64,000 nucleotides of DNA from Lathyrus oleraceus (GCF_024323335.1 NC_066585.1:534278082-534342081), one strand, 5' to 3'. Counted from the stretch's first letter, positions 33,701 through 47,552 are shown. Program-made: numbers and translations. Notes: generated by a model not told the origin, from the sequence alone.

Positions 33701-36204
33701 TCTAGGAATTCATATCTCAGATTTTTGGGAAGTGTTTTCAGGTCTAAGGTTGGTTTCTTAAGGCATTGCGTAGGGTCCGGTGTTATTGCTAAACATTGGT
33801 TGAGTTTGTCTTCCACAAGATAGTCAGATGATTTGTCTTTTTCTAACTCCGTTTCTTTTATGCATTCATCGATGATATCCATGAAGTAACATGTATCTTC
33901 TATTGCAGGTGCTTTCAAAAATTGGGAAAGAATGAACTCAATTTTCTCTTCTCCTACTTCGAAAGTGAGTCGTCCTCGTTTTACGTCTATGATCGCACCG
34001 GCTGTTGCTAAGAACGGTCTTCCCAGTATAATGGGTGTAACTTCATCTTCTCTAATATCCATAATTATAAAATCAGTTGGAATGTAGAATTGACCTATGC
34101 GCACTGGAACGTTTTCAAGAATTCCTACAGGATATTTGACGGAAAGATCTGCTAGTTGCACAGACATTTTAGTTGGTCTTAATTCTCCCATTTCAAGTCT
34201 CTTGCATATGGATAAAGGCATAACACTAATACCGGCTCCTAAATCACATAAGGCTTTGTCAATGACAAATTTTCCTATGTGACAGGGTATAGAGAAACTA
34301 CCTGGGTCTTTAAGTTTAGGAGGCATATTCTGGATTATAGTGCTACATTCAGCGGTGAGTGTAACGGTTTCGATATCTTCAAGTTTCCTTTTATTAGAAA
34401 GAATTTCTTTTAAAAACTTGGCATATGAGGGCATCTGCGTAATAGCTTCTGTAAACGGAATTGTGACGTTTAATTGTTTTAGTAGGTCAACAAATTTTTT
34501 GAATTGGCCCGCATCTTTGGTTTTAATAAGCCTTTGAGGGTAAGGGATCGGTGGTTTATAAGGTGGTGGAGGTACATAAGGTTCCTTCTTTTCTATGGTT
34601 TCCTTATTACTCTCTTCCTTTTCCTTAGGTTCACTTTCCTCCTCAGTTGACTTTTTAGAGTTTTGGTTTTCTATCCTTGGGTCAGACGGTCCTTCCACTT
34701 CCATTCCACTTCTCAGTATAATTGCATGAGCGTGGCTTCTTGGGTTAGGTTGGGGTTGGCCAGGAAATGTACCAGTTGGGGCAGCAGTAGGCGCTTGTTG
34801 TTGAGCTACTTGTGAAATTTGCGTTTCCAGCATTTTGTTATGGGTAGCCAGGGCATCTACTTTACTTGCTAGTTGTTTAATTTGTTCGCCAGTGTGTACA
34901 TTCTGGTTTAGGAAATCTTTATTGGTTTGCTGTTGAGAAGCTATAAAGTTTTCCATCATGATTTCCAAGTTGGATTTCCTAGGGGCGTTATTATTAGGTG
35001 TAGATGGGATCGGCTTCTGATATCCCGGAGGTATAGCTGGGGCTTGATTTGGAGATTGTCCAGGTGCGTATAAAGCATTATTACTCTTATATGAAAAATT
35101 GGGATGATTCTTCCAATTTGAGTTATAGGTATGCGAGTAGGGGCTTCCTTGAGCATAGTTTACTTGCTCCGCTTGGATTCCTGTTAGGAGTTGACAATCT
35201 ACAGGAGTGTGGCCTTGGATTCCACAGACTTCGCAATTCTGAGTTATGGCAACCACGGTGGCTGGAGGTGATACATTTAAACTTTCAATTTTCTGGACCA
35301 GAGCGTCCACTTTTGCATTAACATGATCAAGGTTACTTATCTCGTACATGCCAGTTTTCGTTTGAGGTTTTTCTACCATTGTTCGTTCGCTTCCCCACTG
35401 ATAGTGGTTTTGAGCCATGCTTTCGATAAGTTGATAAGCATCAGCATAAGGTTTGTTCATTAGTGCACCACCTGCGGCGGCATCTATTGTTAACCTCGTG
35501 TTGTACAGGAGACCATTATAGAAGGTATGAATTACTAACCAGTCTTCTAAACCATGGTGTGGACAAAGTCTCATCATGTCTTTGTATCTTTGCCATGCTT
35601 CGAAAAGAGACTCGTTATCTTTCTGTTTAAATCCATTTATCTGGGCTCTTAACATAGCTGTTTTGCTTGGCGGAAAATATCGAGCAAGAAAAACTTTCTT
35701 CAACTCGTTCCATGTGGTGACTGAGTTGGAAGGAAGAGATTGAAGCCATCTTCTAGCGCTATCTCTTAACGAGAAAGGAAAAAGACGAAGTCGAATTGCC
35801 TCTGAAGTGACACCATTAGCTTTAACAGTATTAGCATATTGGACAAATACGGATAAATGAAGGTTTGGATCCTCGGTAGGATTTCCAGAGAATTGGTTCT
35901 GTTGCACTGCCTGCAACAGTGAAGGTTTAAGTTCAAAGTTGTTTGCTTCGATTGCGGGTGGAACAATACTTGAATGCGGTTCATCTTGCGATGGAGCGGC
36001 GTAATCTCTAAGAGCACGAGCTGGTTCTGCCATCTCGGGTATCGAAGGGAAAATATTTTTGAAATCAGGAAGTTCAACAGGAGGGAGATTGTTTGCAGCA
36101 CGATATTCCCGAATTCGTCGTAAGACTCGGAGATATAGTTCGATATCGTTGATTCGTAAGTAGAGCGGCTCGCCTTGTGAGCGAGTGTGTGGCATACAAA
36201 TCAA
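30790..36204 (-). pseudogene. Gag-pol of Athila element A, two nonsense codons
   Basis: A single frame of about 1800 codons from ATG 36195 (MPHTRSQG) or 36204 to stop 30790. Gag core near residues 90-270 ('LRLFPFSLRDSARRWLQSL'); CCHC knuckle 'CEVCGIQGHTPVDC' near 325; protease 'CDLGAGISVMPLS' near 665; RT 'YLDGYSGFFQI' and 'FMDDF' near 1070. RNase H follows, then the integrase zinc finger near 1455-1485 and catalytic '[10 protein letters not shown]', 'VSDGGSHF' and 'SGQVEVSN'. Stops in frame at 31734-31732 (just before the integrase core) and 31314-31312 (within it) split it. Both fit single C-to-T or G-to-A changes. Without readthrough, integrase is lost. Confidence 0.9.
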
Positions 36205-36280
36205 CGAAAGAAAGAAAAGAAAAAGAAAAGCCTTAGTCTCTACAGCGTAATAGAAGAGTTACGATATCGACTAAATAAAA

Positions 36281-36299
36281 GTCCCCGACAACGGTGCCA
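36281..36299 (-). promoter_or_regulatory. Primer binding site of A
   Basis: Minus strand TGGCACCGTTGTCGGGGAC, six bases inside the 5' LTR. It differs at two positions from the tRNA-Asp site TGGCGCCGTTGCCGGGGA used by Athila elements. Confidence 0.8.
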
Positions 36300-36305
36300 A
36301 AAACT

Positions 36306-38036
36306 TGATCGCGACTTTATGAGTCGAATTTGGGGTACAAACTGCAAGTGCACAGTTCTATCGCGTAGTTTTAAAAGATATCGATCCCACAGGGACTTAT
36401 GAATCGATATACCGTTATCTAAGGTTACTTCGTAAAGCTAAGGCAGGTAATACTTTGATTGTTTTGGGGGAAAAACTAAAACTAAAATAAGATCTAAAAT
36501 AAATATAATATCTAATAAGCGGATATCGGTATGGTTCGTCGTAATTAGGGAATCAATTCTTCGTTAGTTTCTTGGTTTTAAAATAAATCTTTTCAGTTGA
36601 CACTATTGATTAAAAGTCTTATCTCAAACTCTCGCTCTGTTGAATAAACTATGATTTTATATTAACGTAGCTGTCACTTATAGTTAAGTCAAAAACCACT
36701 TTTTGAAAACAATAGGATCCGTAGAAACTCTTTTTAAGAAAACACTAATCGTTTAAACATCCTTATCTCAAACTCTCGCTCTGTTGACTTAGGTTATATA
36801 ATTAAATTCAAATGCTTAACTCTCGTCCTCACATTCAATCTTTAAAAATACTTTTTGAAAAAGATTAGAATTTAATTAACTCTAAAACTTGCTCTCGCCC
36901 TGATCTAGAATTAATGTTCAATTTACACTGTCCAGTCAAAAACTCAAACTCTCGCTCTATTGCTTTTAACTTCTTTATGTCTTTTACTTTCGTACAAAAA
37001 CCTTGTTATTAAACCTGTAAATTGAGACCGTAAAAAGAGTGATTTTAATTTTAAACTTAATTAAACCAATTTGGTTTTGATTCCTTATTCCGCTTACTTT
37101 ACATACCGATACCTAAATAAATCAGCCAGACATGCTAAACAGACTTAAATAATTATCATGTATAAACAGATTCATCTCAGGAAAATAATATAAATAAACG
37201 ATAAAGCAGGGCATATATAAATTCAAACAATAATTAAAGAACCTGAGAAATTAAATAGCAGTCTTGAACACTCCACCACAGGCCGGTTGGATTTGTTCTT
37301 GAATTCTTCAATCAAACAGAAAAATAAAAGCGAAGGAATAAAAAACTAGATTCTAACGTAAGGTTAGATCCGGTGAAAGGTACACAATAGTTTCCGGTGT
37401 AGAAACTATTGTGCGAAAAAGAATTAACTAAGTGCTGCAAAAGAAAATAGAAATTGCAAAGGAAACAATATAAAAATCGTAAAAGCAATGCTGTAAAAAT
37501 GTGCTTGTACTGCTGGAAAAGAAAAATTGCGAAAAATAGAAAGCGGCGAAGAAGCGTGGAACCGAGAGCTTTCCAAAAAGCTACTATTTATACTGCTACT
37601 TTTGTAACTGCTTCCAAGGGTTTTCCGTGTACATGGTCTTTACGTTCCAAGGGTCAAGCGTGGAAGTAGCTTCAACGTGGTCTGTTGCGTTCCTGGTGCC
37701 AAAAATATAGGGGAATGGTGTGACGTCCGTCACACCAGGTGTGACGCTCGTCACAGGAGTGTGTAAAGCGTTACGCTCGTCACAACCTTTGTGATGCTCG
37801 TCACAAGCACAACGCCTGTGCCTTTTGGGCTGGGCTTTGGCCTTTGATATTTACTTCTTTTCATTCCTTTTTGCACCTCCTTTTCTTCCTTTTTTACTTG
37901 TGCTTCTAATAAACCACCTGAGATAAATAGAAAGAAAATACCGCGTAATATCTGATAAAATGAAATAAATTGAAGTAAATAATAATATAATTTAATTAAA
38001 TTGAGTCCTAGAATGTGATACTATTTCATGTTATCA
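36306..38036 (-). repeat. 5' LTR of A
   Basis: 1731 bp matching 2014-3741. TATAAATA on the minus strand at 37585-37592, with the TGACG/CGTCA dyad cluster upstream at about 37718-37805. Drives gag-pol towards lower coordinates. Followed by the ATGGA duplication at 38037-38041. Confidence 0.95.
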
Positions 38037-41000
38037 ATGGATACCACAACTGAGATGTGGCGTGAACTGAACGAATGTTTTTATCAAGGTGACGTTTTTA
38101 GAATTTCTGATATTCAGGAAGAAATATGTACCTCCAAACAAGGTGATTCTTCTATTTCTTCTTACTATACTAAACTCAAGAAACTTTGGCAAGAATTGGA
38201 CAATTTTCGTCCAATCGCTACTCGTGATTATGATATCACATGCCAAGCTTTAACCAAGGTTCGTACATACCAAGATGGAGACCAAGTTATCAAGTTTATA
38301 AAGGGCTTGAATGATCAATATTCAGCTGTGAGATCCTAAATCATGTCAATGGACCCTCTTTCAAACATTTGTAAAGTGTACTCGTTACTTGTTCAACAAG
38401 AAAGACAAGCCATCACACCACTTAATGAATCCAAAGATCTTGCTTTTCTCAATCAGAATTAGACTGCTTAACCATAAAATTGAGGCCAAAATTCACGTGG
38501 TATAGGAACAAGAGGTGGCATATTTTATGGTGGTCGAGGTAGAGGATCACGAGTTTGGACTCATTAGCAACAAGATAACTCAATGAATAACTGCACGAAT
38601 ATTGGAGGTAAGACTGATGAATTTCAAGCTGACTTGAATGGAGAAAATGGATAAGATTTCGGGTATTTTACTTTCACACCAGATCAGCACAAGGCATTGC
38701 TAGCTCTCCTCCAAGGTTCATCGCAAATGCAATCTCATAGTGTTAATCATCTAACTTCCAAACCTGCTGCAGAAATAAGTATTATCTACACACTCCCATC
38801 CATCACTTTCTGACACCTTTATCTTAGATACTGGTGCAACCGATCATGTATGCCATACTAGAAAAAAATTCAATGCTTGGAAAGAATTTAACCCATAACC
38901 GTCGAATTGCCCAACAATGCTTTAGTCACCACTTGTTCTGTAGGCACTATCGTATTTAATCATCAATTATACATCACATATGTTTTATATATGCCTAGTT
39001 TTTCTTTTAACATCACATTTGTTCCAAAACTAACTAGAACTCTTATTTGTCAATTAATTTTTAATGATATTGACCTCACGATACATGATATCTACTCCAA
39101 GAGGATGATTGACACAACTAAACTAAAGGGTGGATTGTATCTCCTCACATCTCCTTCTACTACATCGAATCATACACAATCAAAGTCCTTCATAAATGTC
39201 ATCCAAAATCCCACACATACCTTAGCTATCTCCCATGAATGTAATATTTGGCACCTCAGATTTGGTCATATTTCTAATGCCTAATTACTTGAAATAAATA
39301 AAAGTTTTCCTTTTGTCAATCTTGTTAAACAGTATACTCCTTGTGATATCTATTTTTATGCTATGCAAAAGAGGTTGCCCTTTCATAATATAAACCATGT
39401 TTCTCTTCACATTTGTGACATGATCCACATGGACATTTAAGGTCCTCTATCTACACCATCCATTATGGATTTAGATATTTAGTAACTGTCAAGGATGAAA
39501 AAAGTAGGTTTACTTGGATATTCTTTATGAGGGCAAAATCTGAAACATCATCTCTCATGGAGTCTTTTGTGTCTATGGTCCATACTCAGTTCAACACAAA
39601 GGTCAAATGCATTAGGTCAGACAATGGAAATGAGTTTATGCTTAAATCTTTTTTTTCAAAAATCAGGCATCATCCATCAAACTTCGTGTGTTGGTACTCC
39701 TCATCCTTGGCATCACTTGAGCCATTCTATATCAAGCACACCCCCTCATGTTTTTGGGCTCAGTTGTCAATCATGCAGTGAACATTATTAATAGATTACC
39801 CACAATTTTCTTGAAGCATAAGTCACCATAGAAAGTGTTACATAACCAGTTGCTCGACATGTCCACCTTAAGAGTCTTTGGATCCCTATGTTATGCCTCA
39901 ACACTTAAGTATAACAGAAAAAAGCTTGATTACAGGTCATGGAACTGTATTCATTTAGGATATAAAACAAGTGTGATGGGACACATTCTATTTGACTTGC
40001 AATACAAGGAAATTTTCATTTCAAGAGATGTTGTTTTCGTTGAACACTTATTTCCTTACAACCAAGAGTTATCTTACACTCAAAAATAATTCCACAGGTT
40101 GTCTTATCCAACCATTCTTACTTAGATGATTTTTTGGAAAAAATTCCCCACTCTTCATCTCATACTAGACATACACACTCAATACCTAACACTCAACCTA
40201 CCAGTCATGATTATGATATCATTTCTCCTACTATCATTCCTACTGAACCTCAACATACCATGTTTGAATCCCCACATGTAAACCAAGCACCAACTGAACC
40301 ATAAAATCACCCCTTAAGAAAATCTATCAAAAACCCTAAACCTCACAATTATCTCCAAGATTACTATTGTAATCTCATGACAAGTACAATCCATAATTCA
40401 GCTGCAATTATTCCCAATCAATCTCCAACTTGTACGTATCATATATCCTCTTCCTTATTATATGCTTCATTCTCTTCTGCGCACAAACTTTTCACTCTAA
40501 ATATGTGTACCATATCTAATCCTCAAACTTATGAGAAGTCTATTTGTGATGATAACTGGAGGAATGCTATCAATGTTGAGTTAATTGCTTCGATGAAAAC
40601 CAAAACTTGGGATCTTGTTCATTTACCTCCCCACAAGAAATCCATTGGATGCAAGTGGGTATTCAAGTTGAAGATGCATGGTAATGGTACTGTTGAGAGA
40701 TAGAAGCACAATTGGTTTCAAAAGGATTCACAAAAACTGAAGGCCTTGATTATATGGTTACTTTCAGTCATGTGGTAAAAATGACAACCATAAGAGCGCT
40801 CTTATCTATATTTGCAGTTCACAAGTGGCCTCTCTTTCAACTTGATGTTAACATAGCCTTTTTGCATGGACATCTCAGTGAGGAAGTTTATATCAACCCC
40901 CCTATCTTGGCATTGTCTCATCATGATCTTGTACGTAAATTGCATAAGTCCCTCTATGGTTTCAAATAGGAAAGAAGGCAATGGAATAACACTCACTGAC

Positions 41001-42014
41001 ACACTTACATCATCAAGATACTATCAATCCAAGGATGACCACTCCCGATTCACCCAAAAATCACACGAAGGATTCATAGTCATCCTTGTCTATGTTGATG
41101 ATTTAGTATTAGGTGGCACTGATCTTAATGAAATCACCCACATTAAAACTCTCTTAAATAACAAGCTCATCATAAAAAACACAGGACTATTGAAATACTT
41201 CTTTGGATTTGAAGTTGCTATAAATCATGATGGAATTTCAATTTTCCAAAGAAAGTATGCTCTTGATTTAATTCATTATGCATGCTTAATTGGAGCCAAA
41301 CCTTACAATACACCAATGCAACCACACCTACAATTGCACAAAACCCATGGCCAACCCTTTTCAGAACCTACAACATATAGGCGTCTAATTGAGAGATTGG
41401 TGTTTCTCACTCATTCAAGACCTAAAATTTCTTAGGCAGTGAGCAAGATGAGCCAATTCCTTGACCCCTATTGACAAGCATAGGTTGATAGGTCTACATG
41501 TGCTTTGATTTATCAAAAACCATACAAGCCAAGGACCGTTTTTTAGTTCATCATCCACACTAAGTCTCAAAGGGTTTTCAGATTCTGATTGGGGAGATTG
41601 CCCCGATACTCAAAGATCCATATCTGGAATTTCTTTCTTCCTAGGAAAGTCACTTGTCAGCTGGAAAAGCAAGAAGAAAATATTGTGTCTATCTTCTCAT
41701 CTAAGGCTAAATATCGGGCATTCGCCCAAGCAACATGTCAAGGTCAATGGATTTTATATTTTCTCAATGATTTTCAACTCCAACACGATATGCCTATAAT
41801 CATCTGCTGTGACAATGCTTCAACTTTGCACATTGTCACTAACCCAGTATTTCATGAAAGGACAAAACATATCGATATAGATTGCCACATGGTTAGAGAC
41901 AAAGCTCCAACATGCACAATCCACTTAATGCTTGTCACTTCAAAGGAGAAGGTGGATGACATACTCACAAAATCTCTACATCTTGGACCATTCTACAACT
42001 TAAAAGAAAGCTAG
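38037..42014 (+). pseudogene. Copia gag (rest) and pol of element D
   Basis: Broken frames in the Ty1/copia order. Gag: 'RELNECFYQGDVFRISDIQ', 'SYYTKLKKLWQELDNFRPI' (38040-38339). Protease 'LDTGATDHVCHT' near 38827. Pre-integrase zinc motif region 'IWHLRFGHISNA' near 39247. Integrase core with 'CIRSDNGNEF' near 39610 and 'LRVFGSLCYAS' near 39870. RT from 'SIGCKWVFKLK' near 40640 to 'YVDDLVLGG' near 41090. RNase H ending 'DDILTKSLHLGPF' near 41955. At least eight stops or frameshifts, and a piece of RT near 40970 looks deleted. Dead copy. Confidence 0.85.
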
Positions 42015-42047
42015 GAATAATTGATATTCATTCTAGTTTTAGGGGGA

Positions 42048-42250
42048 TGTTGAATGTAGAGAGAGAGAGAGAGGGTTAGTTAGTTCATGTAACTAACTCC
42101 AACTGTTTCTGTTTTGACAGCTGGAAATAGTTAGAGTTCATCCCTAGCCATTTACTTGTTATATAAGCAACTATGTACACTATTAATAATTTAGTTTTGT
42201 GAGTAATGAATAAAGCTCTTTTTCATCTTCTTTTTCCTTCTTCCATGATT
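42048..42250 (+). repeat. 3' LTR-like sequence of D
   Basis: The purine tract AGGGGGA (42041-42047) directly precedes TGTTGAATGTAG, a typical copia LTR start. A GA microsatellite (42058-42073) follows. No second copy is in the window, so the end is a guess. Confidence 0.5.
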
Positions 42251-44193
42251 GTGTATCATGCTTAACTCTAGCTTTAAGAGTACTCATCGAATTTAGATTA
42301 CTCTTTTGGCGAGTGAATAAGAGAAGAGAAGGCACCGAAAAAGGAAGATGAAGATCATGATGATTTTTTCTTTGAAATGGCAGCGACAAGCATGAAGCGA
42401 GGAACACAAAAATTCAAATAGGACATTAGTTGTCTTTCTTGAAAGTGATGGAAAAATGAAAAGTGTGGGAATTTGGAAAAGGCTATAGTTGTAGAGTCAG
42501 CTATTGGGACAATGTCAGGTAAGGTCATATCAAAAATAACAAAAGTGGGAACAACATCTGGAATAGCAGGAAAATCTATGGGTAGGCAGTTAGGACACAT
42601 GGAGATATGGGTGTCCTTAAACCATCCTTCTCCAAGAAATGTGGAAGATCACCTGTTAAGTAGTGGCACAAATATTTCTAAAAGGGATATGGGCCAATTA
42701 AGAGAATTAGGATTACAAACACTAATTAGTCGATCGGGTTAAAGTGCAGCTCAAATTCACTATCCAGCTGTTTTGTTAATAAAAAATCAATCCCATTTAA
42801 GAAAATACTAGGGTTCTGGTAGAAAAGCTTCGGAAAGTTGTAATTCTTAAAATAATCAAACCTTCTCTTCAATTGAATGTGATGAGACTCTGTCATTACA
42901 TAATATTTGTGAGTATTTCTGACGGAATCGGTGGAATTATAAACAAAAATCGAACAAATATGAAATTAAGAAAAGTTGTAAGAGAGGAAGAAAACGTATT
43001 AAAAATCAAGAGTTTGCCACTAGATTTCTCATGACCATGATGTCGTCATCGTGGGAGCGATGCAACGATATCGTGATCAAGTTACTGACCAAGGCGATCA
43101 CGACGCAACCTTTTTATAACATTCTTTGGGAGCTTTTTAAAGCGATTTTTACTACTTTTTTTTCAGGGTTACGAGTTTTAGGCAGGAAAGTGACGTCAAG
43201 GAGCAATGGTCTGCGATTTTTGAGAGCATTCAAATCCATTGGGGAGCTTATTTTTCATTAATTTTCATGGTTTCTTCTTATCAACACATGCTAATTGTCT
43301 ATTTTTTTATAGCATGGAAACTGTATGTTTAACTATGAATAGCTAAGCTATTTTTGATTAGGTCTTTAAAGATGAACCTATTGTACTATGTTGGATCATA
43401 TGAATATTTGAGATTATTTGAATACTTATACGTTATAATTATTACTCAATTGTTCTTGTTCTTAAGGCTTTTTGTATGCTAACGAGCACACAAAATGATT
43501 TTAGATGAGTATATATTATTGACCGTAAGTCTATCAATCTGAATTAGGACAATTGTTCAACTTAATAATTAACTAGGAATAGGTAATTATAAGTTGTGGT
43601 TGTAGAATTAACGAACTTAGAAATATCTAGTTTTACTTTGAATTCTCCTAAGAAGTTATGGAATTATCGTCTAAATTAGGGAGTTGTACACAAAGGAATT
43701 GAATGCAATAGTCTTCTTAATTTACCGTATAATTATAGCATAATTGGTATTCATGTGATACACATTCATCAACATATATAATTAGCAGTTTCGAAATAAA
43801 GATCTAATCGCTCTTCTTTATTTAAACTTTACCCCAAAAAAATTCTCGGACTTAGTTTTTCGTACTGATCATATTTCAAAACCTTCTGTTGTTTAATTTA
43901 AATCGCATTAGTATCACCTTGTTTAAATTTACAATCCCTCTGAAGACAAATTATTGCATTACTTTGATCGAATTAATCAACTTACTAATAAATTCATCAA
44001 ATTCTATACCTCGACTACCATGAAAATCCTCTTTCTTTCATCTTTTGAAACTCTATGTTATAATTAAAATAAAAATAGTGTATTGATTCAGTATGTCTGT
44101 AAGCCTTATATGATTGGTATTTGTTTTATATACATGATATATACATTATGTTTGGAATATGAACACTTAATATAGCATAAAAATATCTTAAAC
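42251..44193. other. AT-rich DNA, no gene recognised
   Basis: An 89-codon open frame at 42473-42742 has no resemblance I recognise. The part from about 43010 to 43960 has the look of a decayed gypsy LTR: GATCGTGA-type short motifs near 43045-43110, then 'AATTGTCTA', 'GCTAACGAGCACAC' and 'TTTACAATCCCTCT' stretches. Without a partner LTR this remains a suggestion. Confidence 0.35.
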
Positions 44194-44500
44194 TTAAGGT
44201 TTAGACAATAAGATCCATAGTAATATCAATACTACTATAACTATCACAAACATTAATTTACTTTCAATCATCTTTGACATATCAGCCTTTATATACTTAA
44301 CATCATCAGCCATATTTTCAACACAACCATCCGATTTCAGTGGAATGAGAGAGTTCTTAAGCTTAAGGTTCTTTGAGATATATGCTTAAAACATAATATG
44401 TAGTAAATAGTGAAACTGAAAGATAAGAATAAGAACTTACATTTGATAAACCCAAAATGTCAGCCCCTTGATCAGAAATCCTTCCTTCTTTCATCATAAT
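44194..44500 (-). CDS. Possible 3' exons of a tail-anchored protein
   Basis: Minus strand, low confidence. The frame from about 44384 to the stop at 44194 encodes 'ADDVKYIKADMSKMIESK' followed by a hydrophobic segment 'LMFVIVIVVLILLWILL' and 'SKP', which is the layout of a carboxyl-terminal membrane anchor. Just upstream, 44441-44500 is open and ends at a good donor (AAT|GTAAGT). A direct join of the two is not in phase and the intervening gap is short, so the gene model is incomplete. It may be a host gene remnant cut by the MULE, which begins about 150 bp further on. I do not recognise the protein. Confidence 0.25.
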
Positions 44501-44644
44501 ATATGATTTATATGCTTTAAATGCTACCATACAAGAATTGGAAAGATAAGTTCACGAGAGTGAAGGGGCGAGAGACAACGCTTTCATGGTGACAACTAGG
44601 GAAAATGGTGGCCAACATGTCCCTTTGTATTAGACGAAGGATTT

Positions 44645-44896
44645 TGCGAGAATTTTTTTTTATATAATCATTTTTTTTTAAATTTCGAAAATAATAAATA
44701 TTTAAAAAAAAAACCAAAATAATCACTTTTAGAAGAGGATGTGTCAGATGAACTAACGCATTCTCTAAGCTAGCAAAGGAGGCGCCCAAGGCATTGGCGC
44801 ATGCATTGGACTCCTCATAAGGAGGTGCCAATAGCATTGGCGCATGCATTGGTCCTCATGAGAAGGCGCCAATGCCCCTGGCGCCTGAGTGGTGTC
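44645..44896 (+). repeat. Left terminal inverted repeat of the MULE
   Basis: Inverted match to 50061-50296: 'CACTTTTAGAAGAGGATG', 'AAGCTAGCAAAGGAGGCGCC', 'GCGCCAATGCCCCTGGCGCC' occur in both in opposite orientation. Inside it GCATTGGCGCATGCATTGG-like units occur twice (44792-44811 and 44837-44853). Confidence 0.9.
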
Positions 44897-45699
44897 TTAA
44901 CTGCAGGCGCCAATGCCTCTGACGTCTGCATGTTGTGTCTCTTAGGCGTCAGCTCTCTTGACGCATGCATTTTATGTCCACCTGTATAAATAACACGCCT
45001 TGGATGCAATATTTTTCATACAAAATCATCCCTTACTACCATATTTTCTCTAATTCAACCCCACTCACCTTCAAGTTTTTGTGTTTTAACCATGTCTGTA
45101 TACATTCAGAAGCGAAATGCCGATGTAATATTTTCCGTCGTTGCGGCTCCGGTACAGATTCGGTTCTGGAACACAGATACGTTTGAACGTCTTAATCGGA
45201 CGTTGTATAGTTGGTTAGAGGGAGAAATTGGAGAGGATGAAAGGATTACATGAATACAATAACTTGTGTCCACGTTCAACCAAAATGGAGAAGTGCGTGA
45301 ATGGGTGGATATTAAGACCGACCAAGATGCTCGTAGGATGACGCATTACATGTTCAAAATTGTTTTGATGGTTGTAATTGCATAGTTCTTGTATTCTAGT
45401 TGTTTTAATTTTTTGTGTTATTGTTTATGTAATGGTACTGTCGTCACAGACGTCTAATATGAAATAAATTTAGTTTTTCATATATTGCAATAGAGGTACA
45501 TGTGAATTTATCTGGTTGTGCTCGTTCCAACACTAGGACAATTATTACGATTGCAACCTGGCTGATGACATGAACTACATAATCTAACCATTTTGTTCGC
45601 CGTATCCATTTCGGTTCGAATTCGGGTGCTGTTTGGGCAACCACTTTTCTTCCTTCACATAACCTCGTTGTGCCAGACGATGTCCCCTTGATATTTTAA

Positions 45700-47552
45700 C
45701 TAGCGATCCTCTTTTGCCACTACAGAAAAACTAATTTTATAAACATTTGATAGACTGGTGACTTTGTAAACTTTAGATAACAAGTAGGATGGATCCCTTC
45801 GAACCTTTGAGCATGCCGCAATGACATGGGAGTAAAGCGTACGAAAGGCTTGGAACCTTCCGCAATCGCACGAACCTCTATCTAGTTCGACTTTGTACTG
45901 TCTCATCGGGATGCCCTCATTATGATCCATAGACTCGGCAACACTATACCAACCTTTAGTGCGGTCAAACACCGTGACTACATGTGTGTTTGCTTTGGCA
46001 GGTTAATGTCTAATGAATTTCATTGAAGTATCACTGAATAACTTCCTAGATTGCAACACTGAACTCCATTTGGAACGTCGACTCTCAAATAGCGCCCCTA
46101 GCCTGAAATATGTTGCCTGCACCAAAGCGGTTATAGGTAGATTACATATGCCTTTGAAGACAGAGTTCATTGATTCCACAAGATTTATTGTCATGTGGCC
46201 CCAATGTTGACCGTTGTCGTATGCCCTTGTCCACTTCTCCAATGAAATACTATCGATCCACTGTACTGCATCTTCGTTTGACAATCTTATTTCTTCGCGG
46301 TAGTGTTTGAAAGAAGGTTCTGATAATGCGTAACCTGCATTGACAACCTTCTTCCTCAACGTCTTATCTTTGATTTCCCGCATGAAATTTTGAGCAATAT
46401 GTCTAATAGAGAACACATGCGTCGAAGGAGGATTTTGCCAGCCATTATCAATGTTATTATATGCACTGATGATTGAAGGGTGTCTGTCGGAGATCAAACA
46501 TAAGTTAGGCTGAGGCGCAACGTTCAATCGGAGTTTTCTTTGGAAAAAACTCAATCCCTCATCAATGTCCCCTTCAACTAGGGCAAAGGAGATTGGAAAA
46601 ATGTTGTTGTTCCCATCTTGTGCCACTTCCATCAGTAATGTTCCTTTGTATTTCCCGTACAACCATGTACCATCAATTTGTATAATTGGTTTATAGAAAG
46701 AAAAACCTATGATGCATGGTTGATATGCCCAGAAGATACGGTGGAATATTCCATTTCCAACAGCACATGTCCCGTCTGGTGTATATGTGGTAAATGTTTC
46801 CAACTTGACAATAGTCCCGAGAGCATATTGTTTTAGAGCCAACAGGTATTTTGGAAGTTGTTTGTAAGACTCCTCCCAATTACCAAACACTTTTTCGACA
46901 GCCTTTGTCCTAGCTATCCATGCCTTCCTATATGATGGAGTGTACTCTTACTCTACCCTAATATGCGAGATTATTGTACTCACCTTTAACGACAGATTGT
47001 CGCCAATGACAGACAATATTTCATCGCATATTAGTTGAGAGCTTAATTTCCGATGATCCTGCATTGGGTTTGTCAGCATGCATGTGTGATCTGGACCCAT
47101 TGATCCAATCTCCCAAGACTCGCTCCTCTTCCGGTACGAAGCTGGCAACCTAAAAAGGTAGTGCTCATTCGGACAATAAATTTTATACCTCAATGTGTTA
47201 GTTCTGTCAACTCTGAAATCAGTTGATAGTCGCATGTGTAATTTCTTAATGGCTTTTACACATTCATCTTTTGTGCGAAACGTGTCTCCTTCTTTCAAAG
47301 ATCCTTGCATTTGCACATAAGGATTGTACCATATATCTGATGAAGGTTCATGGAACCTAAATTCAACCTTGTCATGTGTTGGGATGGACAATATACATGA
47401 CTAGCTGGTATTGGCTCCTCTTCCTCATCAGCATTCACCATTGAGTCAACCATGATCTCGGCTTCTTCTTCTTCGTCATCTGGAAGATTCACCTCAGCTT
47501 GTTCGTCACCAGTTTCAGAAAACAATTGTGACTGATCAATGAACTGAGACAC
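45700..47552 (-). pseudogene. MULE transposase (MuDR type)
   Basis: Reads from an acidic amino end (47552, 'PDDEEEEAEIM') through the MuDR amino domain ('FRTKDECVKAIKKLHM' near 47270) and the MULE catalytic domain ('IQIDGTWLYGKYKG' near 46680, 'LISDRHPSI' near 46490). It ends in a SWIM zinc finger near 45870. Lesions: a frameshift near 47395, in-frame stops at 46950-46948 and 46005-46003, and in the SWIM motif (C-x-C ... C-x-H) the third ligand Cys is Tyr ('CDCGRFQAFRTLYSH'), one G-to-A change. The family cuts and rejoins element ends. This copy is inactive. Confidence 0.85.

Noticed and set aside
42473..42742. 89-codon frame as a gene
   Set aside because: No recognised similarity, no splice or promoter support, and overlapping minus-strand frames of similar length; left unassigned.
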